Assembly: GCA_001770935.1 (NCBI GenBank)
Contig: MESI01000123.1
Coordinates: 1 to 64,000, forward strand
Source: Burkholderiales bacterium RIFCSPLOWO2_12_FULL_61_40
GTDB lineage: Bacteria; Pseudomonadota; Gammaproteobacteria; Burkholderiales; Burkholderiaceae_C
Direction: 5' to 3'
Length of the DNA: 64,000 bases
Shown here piece by piece: positions 62,266-64,000 of this stretch. The notes beneath the pieces were generated by a model, which saw only the letters and a list, made by a program, of their open reading frames with translations, searched no databases and was not told where the DNA came from. A program made the translations under genes and the position numbers. Each line of letters begins with the position of its first letter. Positions within the stretch are counted from its first letter, which is position 1.

Positions 62266-63694
62266 AAAGTCCGGCCAATTGAACTGCCAGTGCGTTGTGA
62301 CGCTCCACCAGGGGGCCCAGATCCACGGTGGTCAATTGGCCTTGGCGCACCACCACGCGGCCGTTGACGATGGTGTAGTCGGCTTGCGGGCTGGCGCACA
62401 GCAGCAGGGCGCCGATGGGGTCGTGCACCGCGCCTCCGGCAAAGCCCAGGGTGTTGAGGTCAAACAGGGCCAGATCAGCGCACATGCCCATGGCCAGGTG
62501 GCCGATGTCGCTGCGCCCCAGCACCTGCGCACCGCCCCGGGTGGCGACGCCCAGGGCGTCGCGCACCGTCATCTCGGCCGGCCCCAGGTCGCAGCCGAAG
62601 AAGGTGCGTCCTTCCCGCTGTTCGGGTGGCTGCATGGCCCGGCCCACGCGCGCCAGCAGCAGGGCTTGGCGCGCTTCGTTCACCAGGTGCGCGGCGTCGT
62701 TGCTGGCGCAGCCGTCCACGCCCAGGCCCACCGGCACGCCCGCATTGAGCATGCGGCGAATCGGGGCGATGCCGCTGGCCAGGCGCATATTGCTGCACGG
62801 GCAGTGGGCCACGCCGGTGCGGGTGGCAGCAAACAGGCTGATGCCTGCATCGTCCAGCTTCACGCAGTGGGCGTGCCATACGTCATGCCCCAGCCAGCCT
62901 AAGTCTTGCGCGTATTGGGAGGGGGTGCAGTTGAACTTTTCGCGCGAGTAGGCCAGGTCGTGGTCGTTCTCGGCCAGGTGGGTGTGCAGGCGCGCACCCA
63001 GTGACCGTGCCAGCAGGGCCGATTCACGCATCAGGTCACGGCTCACGCTAAAAGGAGAGCAGGGCGCCACCGCCACGTTGACCATCGCGCCATGCCCGGT
63101 GCCGTGGTAGGTCTCAATCAGCCTTTGGGTGTCCTGGAGGATGAAGTCTTCCTGTTCCACCACCCGGTCCGGCGGCAATCCACCCTGGGATTGGCCCACA
63201 CTCATGCTGCCGCGCGTGGCCACAAAACGCATGCCGATTTCGTGCGCCGCTTCAATGCTGTCATCCAGCCGCACGCCATTGGGGTAGATGTAGAGGTGGT
63301 CGCTGCTGGTGGTGCAGCCGCTCAAGAGCAACTCGGCCATGGCCACTTGGGTGCTGATCCGCACCATCTCGGGTGTCAACCCCGCCCAGATCGGGTACAG
63401 GCCGCGCAGCCAGCTGAACAACTCGGCGTTTTGCACCTGGGGAATGGCCCGGGTGAGGCTTTGGTACATATGGTGGTGGGTGTTGACCAGGCCCGGCGTC
63501 ACCAGATGGTTGCGGGCGTCAATGACTTCATCGGCATTTACTGCTTCCTGGGGAAGGTCGGCAGCGGAGCCGATATAGGCAATGCAGTTGTTGCGGATGA
63601 AGAGGGATGCATCCCGCAGTTCACGTGCGTGGCTGGGGTCGGCATGGTCAAAGGTCGCCACACAACGGGCATTTTGAATCAACAGGGTAGACAT
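62258..63694 (-). CDS. 8-oxoguanine deaminase (amidohydrolase superfamily)
   Basis: A 478-residue amidohydrolase. Metal ligands and motifs: LVTPGLVNTHHHMYQSLTRA, GARLHTHLAEND, WHAHCVKLDDAG, HCPCSNMRLASGIAPIRRM and GLGVDGCASNDAAHLVNEAR. These resemble 8-oxoguanine deaminases and hydroxyatrazine-type ATZ/TRZ enzymes. It would deaminate 8-oxoguanine to urate, feeding PuuD and thus linking to xdhC/puuD at 54-56 kb. Guanine-related or s-triazine substrates are alternatives. Start at 63694 (Met before the first strand). Confidence 0.85.
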   Translation of the reverse strand: MSTLLIQNARCVATFDHADPSHARELRDASLFIRNNCIAYIGSAADLPQEAVNADEVIDARNHLVTPGLVNTHHHMYQSLTRAIPQVQNAELFSWLRGLYPIWAGLTPEMVRISTQVAMAELLLSGCTTSSDHLYIYPNGVRLDDSIEAAHEIGMRFVATRGSMSVGQSQGGLPPDRVVEQEDFILQDTQRLIETYHGTGHGAMVNVAVAPCSPFSVSRDLMRESALLARSLGARLHTHLAENDHDLAYSREKFNCTPSQYAQDLGWLGHDVWHAHCVKLDDAGISLFAATRTGVAHCPCSNMRLASGIAPIRRMLNAGVPVGLGVDGCASNDAAHLVNEARQALLLARVGRAMQPPEQREGRTFFGCDLGPAEMTVRDALGVATRGGAQVLGRSDIGHLAMGMCADLALFDLNTLGFAGGAVHDPIGALLLCASPQADYTIVNGRVVVRQGQLTTVDLGPLVERHNALAVQLAGLSL

Positions 63695-63934
63695 CTCGGG
63701 CCTTGGCAAACAGAAAGCGAAGCGGGGGGCAAACGCGTGTGTTGTGATGATCGTACGAATTTCTGTTCCAACCCTGAGCCTTTTTGCATAATGTCTATAC
63801 AGAAGCCATGCATCCGGGAAAATAGGTGTAAAGTTTCAGGGTTAACCCGTATTCCAAGCTTGCGCACAGGCTTGTAGTGGTGATGTTTGATCTTGCTCAA
63901 AGCAATTTTGAGCGGGAGGCGTCAAAGTCTCCCC

Positions 63935-64000
63935 ATGTTTGTCAACCAATCTCTTCTTTCTTCTTACCCTGCCAAAACAATGGAGGCGGGGTCCTTGCTG
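63935..64000 (+). CDS. Possible gene start, cut by the window edge
   Basis: The ATG at 63935 opens a frame that stays open to the last base (22 codons, starting MFVNQSLLSSYPAKTMEAG). GGGAGG lies 15 nt upstream, a little far. A perfect 7-bp hairpin (GCTCAAA ... TTTGAGC, 63895-63913) precedes it. Too short to identify. Confidence 0.35.
   Translation, partial: MFVNQSLLSSYPAKTMEAGSLL

Noticed and set aside
63895-63913. 7-bp hairpin near the right edge as intrinsic terminator
   Set aside because: Followed by GGGAGG rather than a T-run; it might equally be part of a leader.

Overview
The window looks like chromosome of a betaproteobacterium of the order Burkholderiales, most likely family Comamonadaceae (Rhodoferax/Polaromonas-like). 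This is inferred from protein style, high GC, the TRAP/TAXI transporter with a DUF1850 partner, tupABC, a puuD-type urate oxidase, and a dispersed intergenic repeat family that I associate from memory with Comamonadaceae. Coding density is high. I see no rRNA, CRISPR array, prophage or complete insertion sequence.

Layout. 1-930: gene-poor edge with a 25-bp-stem inverted repeat, one dispersed repeat and a decayed HipA remnant. 939-10074: TAXI-type TRAP transporter operon, an FMN-dependent alpha-hydroxyacid dehydrogenase, a LysR regulator and a DctB/DctD-like two-component pair. A good sigma-54 promoter precedes the TRAP binding-protein gene, so the pair probably controls uptake. 10281-12899: LysR regulator divergent from mmsA/iolA. 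12930-15294: secreted Sel1-repeat protein and a small hypothetical. 15479-19768: LacI regulator with palindromic operators facing a two-epimerase plus Gfo/Idh/MocA polyol-type operon. 19800-21457: complete hipBA module with a 9-bp-arm operator over the hipB start.

21615-26768: CheX-like DUF3334 protein, YbbP-type permease, PilZ-like protein and a PPi-type phosphofructokinase. 27357-29649: tungstate transporter tupBCA. 29677-33536: MFS exporter, AraC regulator and a kinase/ATPase fusion. 33582-34240: truncated, frameshifted P-type ATPase. 34241-41667: compact seven-gene operon (BASS symporter, two dehydrogenase/epimerases, secreted cytochrome-propeller fusion, MFS, DAPG-hydrolase-like protein, acid phosphatase) under a divergent AraC regulator. 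This is the best candidate for an undescribed catabolic system.

42816-49214: smr, radC, orphan histidine kinase, slpA, ispH, serS and tRNA-Ser(CGA). 49464-51022: FlgB/C-like orphan and a cNMP-EAL phosphodiesterase. 51184-53279: iron-type operon (Cys-rich small protein, DUF2325 protein, ferritin-like protein) behind a promoter with a Fur-box-like palindrome between -35 and -10. This is a second candidate system. 53318-56176: lipoprotein, xdhC and puuD. 56189-60205: LysE, DUF1304, TetR, DUF4389, DUF389 and DUF3297 genes. 60269-63694: rarD, gcvA-like regulator and an 8-oxoguanine deaminase, which with xdhC and puuD points to purine catabolism. An ORF starting at 63935 leaves the window.

The most unexpected pattern is the dispersed repeat (about 45-67 nt, eight copies). 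It usually sits at gene 3' ends. One copy encodes nearly the whole signal peptide of TupA, one encodes the linker between the membrane and cytochrome domains of PuuD, and two supply stop codons.
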